Both the position numbers and the translations under genes were made by a program. Below, piece by piece: positions 23,701 through 33,229 of a DNA stretch of 64,000 bases. Every line of letters starts with the position of its first letter. The first letter of the stretch is position 1. The notes beneath the pieces are model-generated. The model saw nothing but the letters and a program-made list of their open reading frames with translations, did no database searches and was not told the DNA's origin. This DNA comes from Macrostomum hystrix (lineage: Eukaryota; Platyhelminthes; Macrostomidae), in NCBI GenBank assembly GCA_950097015.1, contig CATNEN010000031.1:434001-498000 (forward strand). The letters are read 5' to 3'.

Positions 23701-26700
23701 TTTCCAGATTTTTTACAATTTTCTCTCTCAGTTTTAGCAAATCGATTCCTCCATAAAGTGTGGAGGGTGCGAAAAGGAGAGAAAACGAGGCAATCTCCAT
23801 TCTAATCCCCTCGGGAGGTCTCGACAGCGTTCGTCCGATTCTCTGGGTCTTTTCGCCTGCACGCATTGAAGTCGAACAGAAAAAAGCTAGGGAAAAATAG
23901 GACCAACCGGGATTAAAACATGACTACGTGCGACCTCAGGGCCGTGGGCTGCTAGAGACCGAGGAGGATCTATGAATGTCTGAGGCTGTTTCTCCTTACC
24001 AGGTAATGGCTCAGTGCGGCTGCCCGCATGCTGGGAAATAATTCCTATTAGCATTTTTAGAGCCCAGCTTTTGTCACTTGCCTTCTGCGCTAATCCTGAA
24101 TTCCCCTACAGATCATGGTGCGTGAATTGAACCCGGCTTAGCACCTACCAAGAGTCTTTGTCCTATAGAGGAGTTGTCCATGAGATACTAAATAGCTTTT
24201 AATGATTAGAAAATTGCTCTACAACGTTTGTCTTGTCTGTTCTGTCAGACTATTCTCGGTCCAATCAATCGCTTATTGGGGTACTTTGAATCCAGTCAGG
24301 GTGTTAAGCTGATTATCTGATTAGCCATGCAGACTTCTTCGTGCTTTCGCTTGGATAGCTCACTGAAAACTCATTAACCCAACTTTCGATCTCAGCCTGT
24401 AGACGTCATGCTCAAACGTCCTACAGACTATGGCCTTAGCTTTACTATAACGATGCCAATCAACCTTTATGAAAATTAATATTTCAAGCAATTGGTTAAT
24501 GTCTAGCTGAATACTGAATTCGGAGACGAGACATCCTTCGCTTAAATGCGTACAGAGAGCTACAGTATGTGAATACTGCTGACCTGAGTCGCTGCAATTT
24601 CATATTGAATGCCTCCCGCCATCTGCAAAGCTTCTTACCGTGGACTCTGAAGTGCTGCCTGAACCATACGTACTGGTGGACGGCAGCAACAAGAACGGCA
24701 ATTCCTGCCGATCCTCGCCCGGTGGCACCCCTAAGTTGCCGGCTGAACTCAGCGAACGGTCGCCACCAAAGGTGACGCACTGGACATCGTCGCCAGTGTC
24801 CGGATCGCGCACAATCACCTCTGCGATCTTGCTTCGCAGGGCCATATTCTCAGGTATGCGAGGCTGCGGTGGGCTAGCAGTGCAACCGGATGGCAGGAAG
24901 CAGGTCTCGATCACTGGTGGCTCATCGATTTTGTCCAGCACCACTATGCTGACGGTGGCGGTTGCAGTCTTTCGATACTCTTTGTCGTGAGCATTGTCTC
25001 TCGCAATCACCTGATTTTTTCAGGAAAATTCGGCTTTGTTCTTGGCAAAACCAGCGTTTGAATTATGGCTAACCCAGAGTTTGAATCATGGCTAACCCAG
25101 AGTTTGAATGATGGCTAAACCAGAGCTTGAATCATGGCTAAACCAGAGTTTGAATCATGGCTAAACCAGAGTTTGAATCATGGCTAAACCAGAGTTTGAA
25201 TCATTGCTACACCAGAGTTTGAATCATGGCTAAACCAGAGTTTGAATCATGGCTAAACCAGAGTTTGAATCATGGCTAAACCAGAGTTTGAATCATGGCT
25301 ACACCAGAGTTTGAATCATGGCTACACCAGAGTTTGAATCATGGCTAAACCAGAGTTTGAATCATGGCTAAACCAGAGTTTGAATCATGGCTACACCAGA
25401 GTTTGAATCATGGCTACACCAGAGTTTGAATCATGGCTAAACCAGAGTTTGAATCATGGCTAAACCAGGGTGTGAATCATGGCAAAATTTTTCTTTTGTC
25501 ATTAAATCGAATTCTCTACATTTAAATTTTGTTATCTTATAACGTCATAATGATATATATTTGTATGATAATAATTGTGTCTATTATTCATTTAATGTTG
25601 TTCTCAATTTTCTACAAAAGCGGCTAATATAAAAATTCAACTGCGGAACATTGTCAACTGGGGATCATCATCAATGGGGACTCATCATCAAATGGGGGAT
25701 CATGGTCAACTGGGGGAACATTGTCAACTGGGGATCATCATCAATGGGGAGTCATCATCAAATGGGGGATCATTGTCAACTGGGTGATCATCATCAACTG
25801 GAGGACCATTTCAACTGGGGGATCATTGTCAACTGGAGGATCATGGTCAACTGGGGGATCATTGTCAACTGGGGGGATCATCATCAATGGGGACTCATCA
25901 TCAAATGGGGGATCATGATCAACTGGGGGATCATTGTCAACTGGGGGAACATTGTCAACTGGGGATCATCATCAATGGGGAGTCATCATCAAATGGGGGA
26001 TCATTGTCAACTGGGGGATCATTGTCAACTGGGGGATCATTTTCAACTGGGGGATCATTGTCAACTGGGGGATCATTGTCAACTGGGGGATCATTGTCAA
26101 CTGGGGGATCATTGTCAACTGGGGGATCATTTTCAACTGGGGGATCATTTTCAACTGGGGGATCATTGTCAACTGGGGGATCATTGTCAACTGGGGGATC
26201 ATTGTCAACTGGGGGATCATTTTCAACTGGGGGATCATTTTCAACTGGGGGATCATTGTCAACTGGGGGATCATTGTCAACTGGGGGAAAATTGTCAACT
26301 GGGGGATCATTGTGAACTGGGGGATCATTGTCAACTGGGGGATCATAATAGCTTTAAAAAAGCTGAAAATACAGCTGCTAAAAAGTATATACTAGACGAA
26401 TTAAAAATATTTCTGCTCCCCGAAGGGGGGCAAAAGTTGCTAGTTCGCTTCTAAAAATATGCGACCAACCAACTCACCTCAAAGTGGAAGTTCTTCTTCG
26501 GCATTCGATCGTAGTCCAGACGCTTTCGAATCAGAATCCGACCGTCAGGCAGCACTGAGAAGAACTGCCTGGCCAGCTGCTGGTCGTCGCCGGCTGTGGC
26601 AGCGAAGTCGTACACAACGGTGCCGTAGGCGCCGGAGTCTTTGTCTGTGGCATGCAGCTGCAGAATCGCGCTGTTAACTGGCTCACTCTCGTAGATTGGC

Positions 26701-29700
26701 TTGAGTGGCGTGTAATATGCCCGATCGAATTCTGGAGCGTGATCGTTCACGTCGATGATGATTACCTGTAGCAGGATGGAGCCCGTCTGTGGTACGTTAC
26801 CCTCATCAATGGCCACGAGAGTCATGTTGTAAGACTCCTTCTCTTCGCGGTCGATCATTCGCGACGCCTCCAGAGACAACCGGTTCTCTTCTGGCTTTTG
26901 CTTCAAAGAGAATGGCGCGCCAAGATTCTCCAAAGTGTAGCGAATTCTTGCGTTCTTGCCAAGATCTTTATCCTCAGCAGCCGGGATGTCTTTGTATTTG
27001 CCCGGTCCATCACCGTCGAGGAATTCAACGCGAAGGACGCTGCCAGTCACCGGCCATTGTGGCTGGCAGTCGTTGATATCGTTGATGAGAATAAAGACAT
27101 CTACTTTCTGGCTTAGCGACTCTTGGTAGATGGAGAACTCGATCCTGCAGCACGTGGATTTGATTATTGTGGCTATTGGTTATGTACTCGTACTTTTGTT
27201 TCGTATGTTCAACCATTGCTCAGAAATTAAAAATCATAAATTTTTCTTGATTGTTCAACCTTTACTCTCGTACTCGTATGTATCCTATAGAGATAATACG
27301 AGTATTTACCCAAGTAGTTTAAACATGGCGCTATAAAGTCGCTTTTTCTCAGAGGACTTTCAGTGATATGTCCCGCCCCCCAGGCCTCATTCCGAAAAGT
27401 GTTTAGTTGCTCATATTCTTGGCCTGAGCAGGCATAACTGTCGAGTAAACTGAAACAATTTCAAATATCACTTCCAGCTGTTCTGATTATCTAGCGATAA
27501 GCTGAATCAATTATTCCGCTGTTTGATAGGTGGCCATAATCCCTGGAGTAAACATGCACAGTGAGCCGCATGTGGGCTTGCGGAAGGGCTATAGCAAACG
27601 CGGACGGTAGGGAGCAGTGACTATCTTCCCATTATCCTGTCCATTATCCACCTGTTCCCCGAATGCAACACAGGAGAAATTTGTTTGCAAATATGGGTTG
27701 GCCTCTCAGCCGTTCTACAATTCTCGCCCCCTCTCTATTCTCTTGTACCCTGTTCTGCTTCCATTTAGGCTCCTGTCTGTCGCTACACAATGCGGGACTT
27801 CATTACTCAGCGGAGCTGTGCGAGAGCCACTCATCTGGTGTGTAAAGTGTGTTTGTGATAAAATAAATATTTCATATATCCGCGGGCATTTGCAGCAAAT
27901 AGACTGAGAAGCGGAGAGAGACGGAATTTGTCTGAGTCGGAGGTCTTGTGAGAGTGGGCTGGTCAGGCCAGAGAAGCAACTAGTTCCATGCTTTGGTGCA
28001 GGACTAGCAAAGGCAGTACGAGGTATGGATAATATCTAGCGAAACCTGCAGGCACTCTGCAGGGGTAGAGGGAAATGCTGGTGTCTAGCGGAGGTGACAA
28101 TGGGTCAGGAATAGCACTTGCACCCGACACCGCTGCAAGACACCACTGTACCATGAACTCGCAAGTCCTCATGTGGACTGTGCTCAATTGAGCGGTGACG
28201 AATGGCCATGTTTTCCTGTGTTATAATACCAGTTTATTATGCTCCAACTTGGTCTCAGTTCTGGGACAAAATGGGAAGATAAGTAGAGCTCAGGAAAAAA
28301 CCCCTGCTCCAGTAAGAGCCCTCGATGAGTGGCAGACAGAAATTTTATCATCCATGGTTTCCATAATGATTTCCATAAAATGCATCTCAATCATAAATTT
28401 AATGGACACCTTTCACGCCCCTAACACTCGAACAAGATCTAGTTTTGATGATTCATGTATCTGACGAGCTTACATTTTTTAAGGTTCGATAACTCGAAAC
28501 CAATTCTAATTTCAAGCGCATTTTACTACACCTGATATAATTTTAAACGGAAGTTTTATTATATGAGGCACTGAATATACTTTTTCAAGTCATAAGATCG
28601 ATTCGAATCCGTGGCTGTTAAACACTACAGACTAAATCAGGCTGTCAGCAGAAGCGTCGGACTCGTCTCCGAGGCTGTAAAACACTACAGACTAAATCAG
28701 GCTGTCAGCAGAAGCGTCGGACTCGTCTCCGAGGCTGTAAAACACTACAGACTAAATCAGGCTGTCAGCAGAAGCGTCGGACTCGTCTCCGAGGCTGTAA
28801 AACACTACAGACTAAATCAGGCTGTCAGCAGAAGCGTCGGACTCGTCTCCGAGGCTGTAAAACACTACAGACTAAATCAGGCTGTCAGCTTGGAAGCGCG
28901 GGGCGCTGCAATCTCATCCAATAATGCGACCCGCATGCAGTTATCCCCCATTTCCTCAAGTCATTCAGAGGCCCTATCCAGGCCGCGACCTAAATTGAAT
29001 TCCTTAAGAAAATCACCATGGAAATTGGATTTATCGTACCGGAGCTCCTCAGATCTGCTGGGACACTGCCTACCGTCAGATGGGGATGCCACTCTACCAG
29101 GGATGCGGGCACTTAGAATACTTTTTTGAGGTATCTCCAACAATGAAGCATTCCTCAGCCTGATATGGTATGCGGTATCAGTGTTTGTCTTTTTGCTTCT
29201 TATCTGATTACGCAATCGCACTAGCGTTTAGAAAGGTTGTATCGGCCTTATCTCCAGTCGGATATCTTTATTATTCACAACAGTTTTTTGCATCTCCACC
29301 AGAGAGTAAAAATCCTAAACTTTCACCCTTTTTCTTTTGGATATTCCGTCGAAATGGATTGGCAATGTTGTAAAATGACATAGCAGTTTGTGTCTACTCG
29401 AAAGGAAGAAAATGAGCAGTAATAAGAAATGATTAAGAAGGCAATTCAATTATGAGTCCTTTCTGTGAAACAGAACAGAACAGAACAGAACAGAACAGAA
29501 CAGAACAGAACAGAACAGAACAGAACAGAACAGAACAGAACAGAACAGAACAGAACAGAACAGAACAGAACAGAACAGAACAGAACAGAACAGAACAGAA
29601 CAGAACAGAACAGAACAGAACAGAACAGAACAGAACAGAACAGAACAGAACAGAACAGAACAGAACAGAACAGAACATAACAGAACAGAGCAGAACAGAA

Positions 29701-30096
29701 CAGAACAGAACAGAACAGAACAGAGCAGAACAGAACAGAACAGAACAGAACAGAACTGAAGAAAATATCTTACCTGCACTGCGTTGGATTAGAGGGACAC
29801 AATGCCTCCCGATCGACACGTCCCTTGACTCGGATGTCGCCAGTGTCAGGATCTACCTCGAACAGGTCCCTGGGATTGGATTTCTGAAACAGGTGAAACT
29901 TCTTGCCAGCGGTTGGGATCTTGTGCACATCATAGTGATGTGCCTTCACATTGCCGATGATTGTGCCGTTTGGCAGCTCTTCGTCCATGCTGAATTCCAG
30001 TGCGCCGGCCGGTACCACACAGTGCCAGCAGCAGATGAGGCAGGCGACAATCAGGACTGTCCGAGTTGCTGGGCCACTGTCAGAACGTCTGGCCAT
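17752..30096 (-). CDS. Protocadherin, seven cadherin repeats, single-pass
   Basis: Nine exons join in phase: 30096-29774, 27144-26478, 25010-24639, 22735-22559, 21961-21284, 21181-20653, 19226-19147, 18397-18277, 18101-17752 (1098 residues). The ATG at 30096 opens a signal peptide (MARRSD..., then TVLIVACLICCWHC); an in-frame ATG 12 codons upstream is an alternative. I count about seven extracellular cadherin repeats from their calcium-binding linkers: INDINDCQP, IDVNDHAPEF, LDKIDEPP, IEDVNDSPP, IDANDRQPV, VEDENDNRPVF, plus a last degenerate one. A Gly/Ser-rich stretch precedes a transmembrane helix at about 870-894 (IVVVCLSVMFLVLGIATVTV). The tail of about 204 residues starts RKRSVYAKKSRQ and has a short polyQ near the end. 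Homophilic adhesion at the cell surface is the family role. Introns hold four tandem arrays. Confidence 0.9.
19227..20652. other. Protocadherin intron 6
   Basis: No exon or named repeat is seen. A 167-codon plus-strand frame (19818-20321) is antisense and lacks recognisable domain features. Confidence 0.6.
22736..24638. other. Protocadherin intron 3
   Basis: This 1.9-kb intron has no recognisable element or additional exon. Flanking exons join cleanly in phase 0 without it. Confidence 0.6.
25055..25480. repeat. 23-bp minisatellite in protocadherin intron 2
   Basis: The unit GAGTTTGAATCATGGCTAAA plus CCA is repeated about 18 times with minor variants (TACACCA, TAACCCA). It begins about 45 bp from the acceptor of exon 24639-25010. 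Confidence 0.95.
25645..26346. repeat. 18-bp minisatellite in protocadherin intron 2
   Basis: The unit GGGGGATCATTGTCAACT is repeated about 39 times. The left third is heterogeneous (ATCATCATCAATGGGGAGTC variants) and includes a duplicated block near 25660-25760 and 25880-26000. The right two-thirds is homogeneous, differing mainly TTGTC/TTTTC. It ends about 130 bp from the donor of exon 26478-27144. The 18-bp unit leaves multiple open frames, which are not coding. Confidence 0.95.
28615..28890. repeat. 60-bp perfect tandem repeat, four and a half copies
   Basis: The 60-bp unit containing GGCTGTAAAACACTACAGAC and AGCAGAAGCGTCGGACTCGT is repeated with essentially no differences inside protocadherin intron 1. 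A plus-strand frame through it reads a 20-residue repeat (AVKHYRLNQAVSRSVGLVSE) and continues to 29129, antisense to the host gene. Perfect identity points to recent expansion. Confidence 0.95.
29468..29757. repeat. Pentanucleotide (CAGAA)n, about 58 copies
   Basis: An almost uninterrupted CAGAA run has a few variants (CATAA, CAGAG) near its right end. In the host transcript (minus strand) this is UUCUG repeated, starting about 16 nt inside intron 1 from the exon 1 donor at 29773. Confidence 0.97.
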
Positions 30097-30919
30097 AGCG
30101 GGCCAAAGCTGAAAAAGCATCGGTAGCTGCATTAACGGAAGACATTCAAGTTGAATCTTAAAATTATCTGGTTAAAAGCAACAACAACTTACAACTATAT
30201 CGAGCACGAAGACAAGAATTGTAGGAATATTCTTATTCTTTCAATAATTTGAGTTGTGCTCTGAAAACTAAAATGCTATATGCACAGTATAAGGCAGCGT
30301 TTTGTTTTGTAGCAAACGCTTTGACTACAGCCCCCCTTATTGCAGTTCAACTCTGCCATATTTCATCCGAATCCACCCCCCCGGAGTGCGAGCGAGCCCA
30401 TTGGCCAGGGCCCGCGGTATTCTGCCTGCATGCATTGGTCCCTGTAGGGCAGTAAATTGTGCGGACTCTGCAGAAACTGAGGCTCTGGGGGCGCCAATCC
30501 CTTGGCCTAACCCTAACTGAAAGTATCCCGTTGGGGACTCGGAGAGGTTGCTGACAGTGAGTAGTCAGTTTCAATCTTCTGGTCAAAGCACTGTCTTTTT
30601 CTGTGACCACTTTATTGTACCTTGGGGCGATACAAGCAGAAATATAGGAGTACAGAGATTTCTCCTGAATTTCTCCTGGCTTTTTGAACTGTCCCACTCG
30701 CGTAAGATCAGGGTTCAGCTTATTGCTTCAGGTCTAGTTTTTGCATCTGCTCTGCGCTTCCAAATGATTACTCATGGTCTCTCTCATATCACTTCTGTGT
30801 GAATGCGGAAGGCTGAAGAGCTGTTCGAACTATTCTTCTGCTGCACAAATGCACAAATGCCACATAGTTGGCTCTTTACATATTGTGCTTTCTGTCCACT
30901 CTAATAGCCAACTCTACGT

Positions 30920-31845
30920 CACATTCCCTCATTCCCTCATTCCTCATTCTCGCATTCCCCCATTCCCCCATTCCCTCATTCCCTCATTCCCTCATTCTCG
31001 CATTCCCCCATTCCCTCATTCCCTCATTCCTCATTCTCGCATTCCCCCATTCCCCCATTCCCTCATTCCCTCATTCCCTCATTCTCGCATTCCCCCATTC
31101 CCTCATTCCCTCATTCCTCATTCTCGCATTCCCCCATTCCCCCATTCCCTCATTCCCTCATTCCCTCATTCTCGCATTCCCCCATTCCCCCATTCCCTCA
31201 TTCCCCCATTCCCTCATTCCCTCATTCCCTCATTCTCGCATTCCTCCAATACCACCTTCCCGAATTCTCGCATTCTCTCATTACCACCTTCCCAAATTCT
31301 CGCATTCCCACATTCTCGCATTCCCACATTCTCGCATTCCCTCATTCCCCCATTCCCTCATTCTTGCATTGCCCCATTCCCTCATTCCCTCATTCCCTCA
31401 TTCTCGCATTCCCCCATTCCCCCATTCCCTCATTCCCTCATTCCCTCATTCTCGCATTCCCCCATTCCCTCATTCCCTCATTCCTCATTCTCGCATTCCC
31501 CCATTCCCCCATTCCCTCATTCCCTCATTCCCTCATTCTCGCATTCCCCCATTCCCCCATTCCCTCATTCCCCCATTCCCTCATTCCCTCATTCCCTCAT
31601 TCTCGCATTCCTCCAATACCACCTTCCCGAATTCTCGCATTCTCTCATTACCACCTTCCCAAATTCTCGCATTCCCACATTCTCGCATTCCCACATTCTC
31701 GCATTCCCTCATTCCCCCATTCCCTCATTCTTGCATTGCCCCATTCCCTCATTCCCTCATTCCCTCATTCTCGCATTCCCCCATTCCCCCATTCCCTCAT
31801 TCCCTCATTCCCTCATTCCCTCATTCTCTCATTCCCATATTCTTC
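30920..31845. repeat. CATTCCCTC-type short-unit array with higher-order duplication
   Basis: The core unit is about 8-9 bp (CATTCCCT/CATTCCCCC), interspersed with CATTCTCGCATTC. A distinctive passage (CTCCAATACCACCTTCCCGA) occurs at 31244 and 31611, a spacing of 367 bp, with the sequence between duplicated. It lies upstream of the protocadherin. Open plus frames reading SFPHSLIPPFPHS are repeat artefacts. Confidence 0.95.
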
Positions 31846-31861
31846 AGTCTATTCTGATATA

Positions 31862-32491
31862 GTTTTTTTCATTTTATCTGTCAATCTCGGTGTCAGTCTG
31901 AGTGCTAATTGCGACCTGCTTTGCGGACCCATAGGCGGACCTGCTTTGCGGACCCATGGGCGGACGTGAATTAAAGCGGCATGGAACCGAGTTATTGATT
32001 TATTGATCTGCCATAAAAAGCCACAAAGCCATGAAGAGGCGGCACAGGAAATTAACTGTCGAATGGCTTCGTATCCGCCAGGCGATAACCCAAAGCACCG
32101 CTTTTCCGAGATCAAGTGAAAATGATTAACTAAACGCTTTCATAAAGAATATCACCTGTCCAGTGGCATGAACGAATTGGAGCTGAGAAAGAAGGTCACA
32201 TGCATGGGAGCAGGCTCCTGGGAGCACCCACCCCCACCTAGAGGACACCCATGCGGACTGACAGCTGTTTGTAGAAATCGAACAACGAAACCAGACAAGC
32301 GGCACGCGGACTGGCCTGTGTGACATTTCGAGCCGGTGAGTTTCTGTTGAACTAGCAAATATTGAAGAGATGAAGTCACGCTTGCACTTCGAGTCCTAGT
32401 TATGTAGCTCGAAGTTTCACTATTTCACTGCAGAATCTTTCAGTGAAAACTACCTGCTGAGCAACAATCTATAAGGGGATCGGCAACAAAC
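31862..32491. other. Spacer
   Basis: Nothing assigned. A short duplicated phrase GCGGACCCATRGGCGGAC occurs near 31923-31965. Confidence 0.4.
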
Positions 32492-32732
32492 TCCTACAAG
32501 TTTAAATAGAGAAAACTCAGAATCAACATATAAATTTTCTTAGAATTTTGCCAATGCATTTCGACCACAATCGGTCATCTTCAGGGCAGACACATCAATT
32601 AAACACACAGAACCAAGTTATATATATTTTAAGAAATGAAAACTGTACATTGCAAAGTGCGAATCAATTTCGGTGCAGTCCGGTTGACAAGAGAAAAAAA
32701 ACAACAACCAAATAAAGTTCAACGACGCTTCC

Positions 32733-32951
32733 AGGGTTAAGGAGCATTGGATTAGAAATTCTGCCATCAATGAGCATCTTCTCTCGTGTAACTCCTGTTG
32801 CAATAAGAACTGTTGTGATATGTTTAAAGTAATCCTGTAGCCAAGAGAAAAATTGAATATTCTCGAGGCTATGTACATTAAGGCTCAGAAACCATATTTG
32901 AACAGTCAGTTAGCCATGGGGGGTGCAAGCCGCCAACTCAATGTGTTTTAG
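32733..32951 (+). pseudogene. C-terminal fragment of Penelope GIY-YIG endonuclease
   Basis: The frame reads KEHW, SAINEHLLSC, a Cys-rich segment, then PREKLNILEAMYIKAQKPYL and NSQL before a TAG at 32949-32951. The SAI.EH, LEA.YI and KP.LN.QL pattern matches the end of Penelope-like endonucleases, including the conserved Glu. There is one in-frame stop (TAG, 32838-32840) and the reverse transcriptase is missing, so the copy is dead. Confidence 0.75.
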
Positions 32952-33101
32952 CTATGGTAGAAGCGTCGTTGAACTTTATTTGGTTGTTGTTTTTTTCTCT
33001 TGTTAACCGGACTGCACCGAAATTGATTCGCACTTTGCAATGTACAGTTTTCATTTCTTAAAATATATATAACTTGGTTCTGTGTGTTTAATTGATGTGT
33101 C

Positions 33102-33141
33102 TGCCCTGAAGATGACCGATTGTGGTCGAAATGCATTGGCA
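33102..33141 (+). ncRNA. Hammerhead-ribozyme-like motif in Penelope 3' region
   Basis: In order: TGCC (33102-33105), core CTGAAGA (33106-33112), one extra T, stem II GACC/GGTC (33114-33117 with 33124-33127), GAAA (33128-33131), a minimal stem III with loop TGCA, then GGCA (33138-33141) pairing with the first TGCC to close stem I. This is the type I minimal layout described for Penelope-like elements. The T between core and stem II departs from the consensus, so activity is uncertain. The inverted arm carries the same motif on the minus strand at 32549-32588. Confidence 0.5.
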
Positions 33142-33229
33142 AAATTCTAAGAAAATTTAAATGTTGATTCTGAGTTTTCTCTATTTAATTGTTGTCAAGC
33201 GAGCTACTCTACCTGAATCCTACAAGTTT

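Larger units (their letters stand above)
32492..33229 (+). mobile_element. Penelope-like retroelement, 5'-truncated, with inverted 3'-end arm
   Basis: The insert is flanked by a 12-bp direct repeat TCCTACAAGTTT (32492-32503 and 33218-33229), a likely target duplication. The left arm (about 32502-32731) is the near-perfect reverse complement of the right arm (about 32953-33190), about 230 bp each. The spacer between encodes the end of a Penelope-type GIY-YIG endonuclease on the plus strand. An inverted partial copy next to a truncated body is a known arrangement for Penelope-like elements, and both arms carry a hammerhead-like motif, also known for this class. Confidence 0.8.

Noticed and set aside
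28611-29129. A 172-codon plus-strand protein with 20-residue repeats
   Set aside because: It is produced by a perfect 60-bp tandem repeat in an intron; kept as a repeat, not a gene.
29452-30126. Plus-strand NRTEQ-repeat frame and minus-strand CSVLF-repeat frames
   Set aside because: They are translations of the pentanucleotide repeat; the real gene here is protocadherin exon 1 on the minus strand.
30774-31862. Long plus-strand frames reading SFPHSLIPPFPHS
   Set aside because: They are artefacts of the short-unit array; several overlapping frames are equally open.
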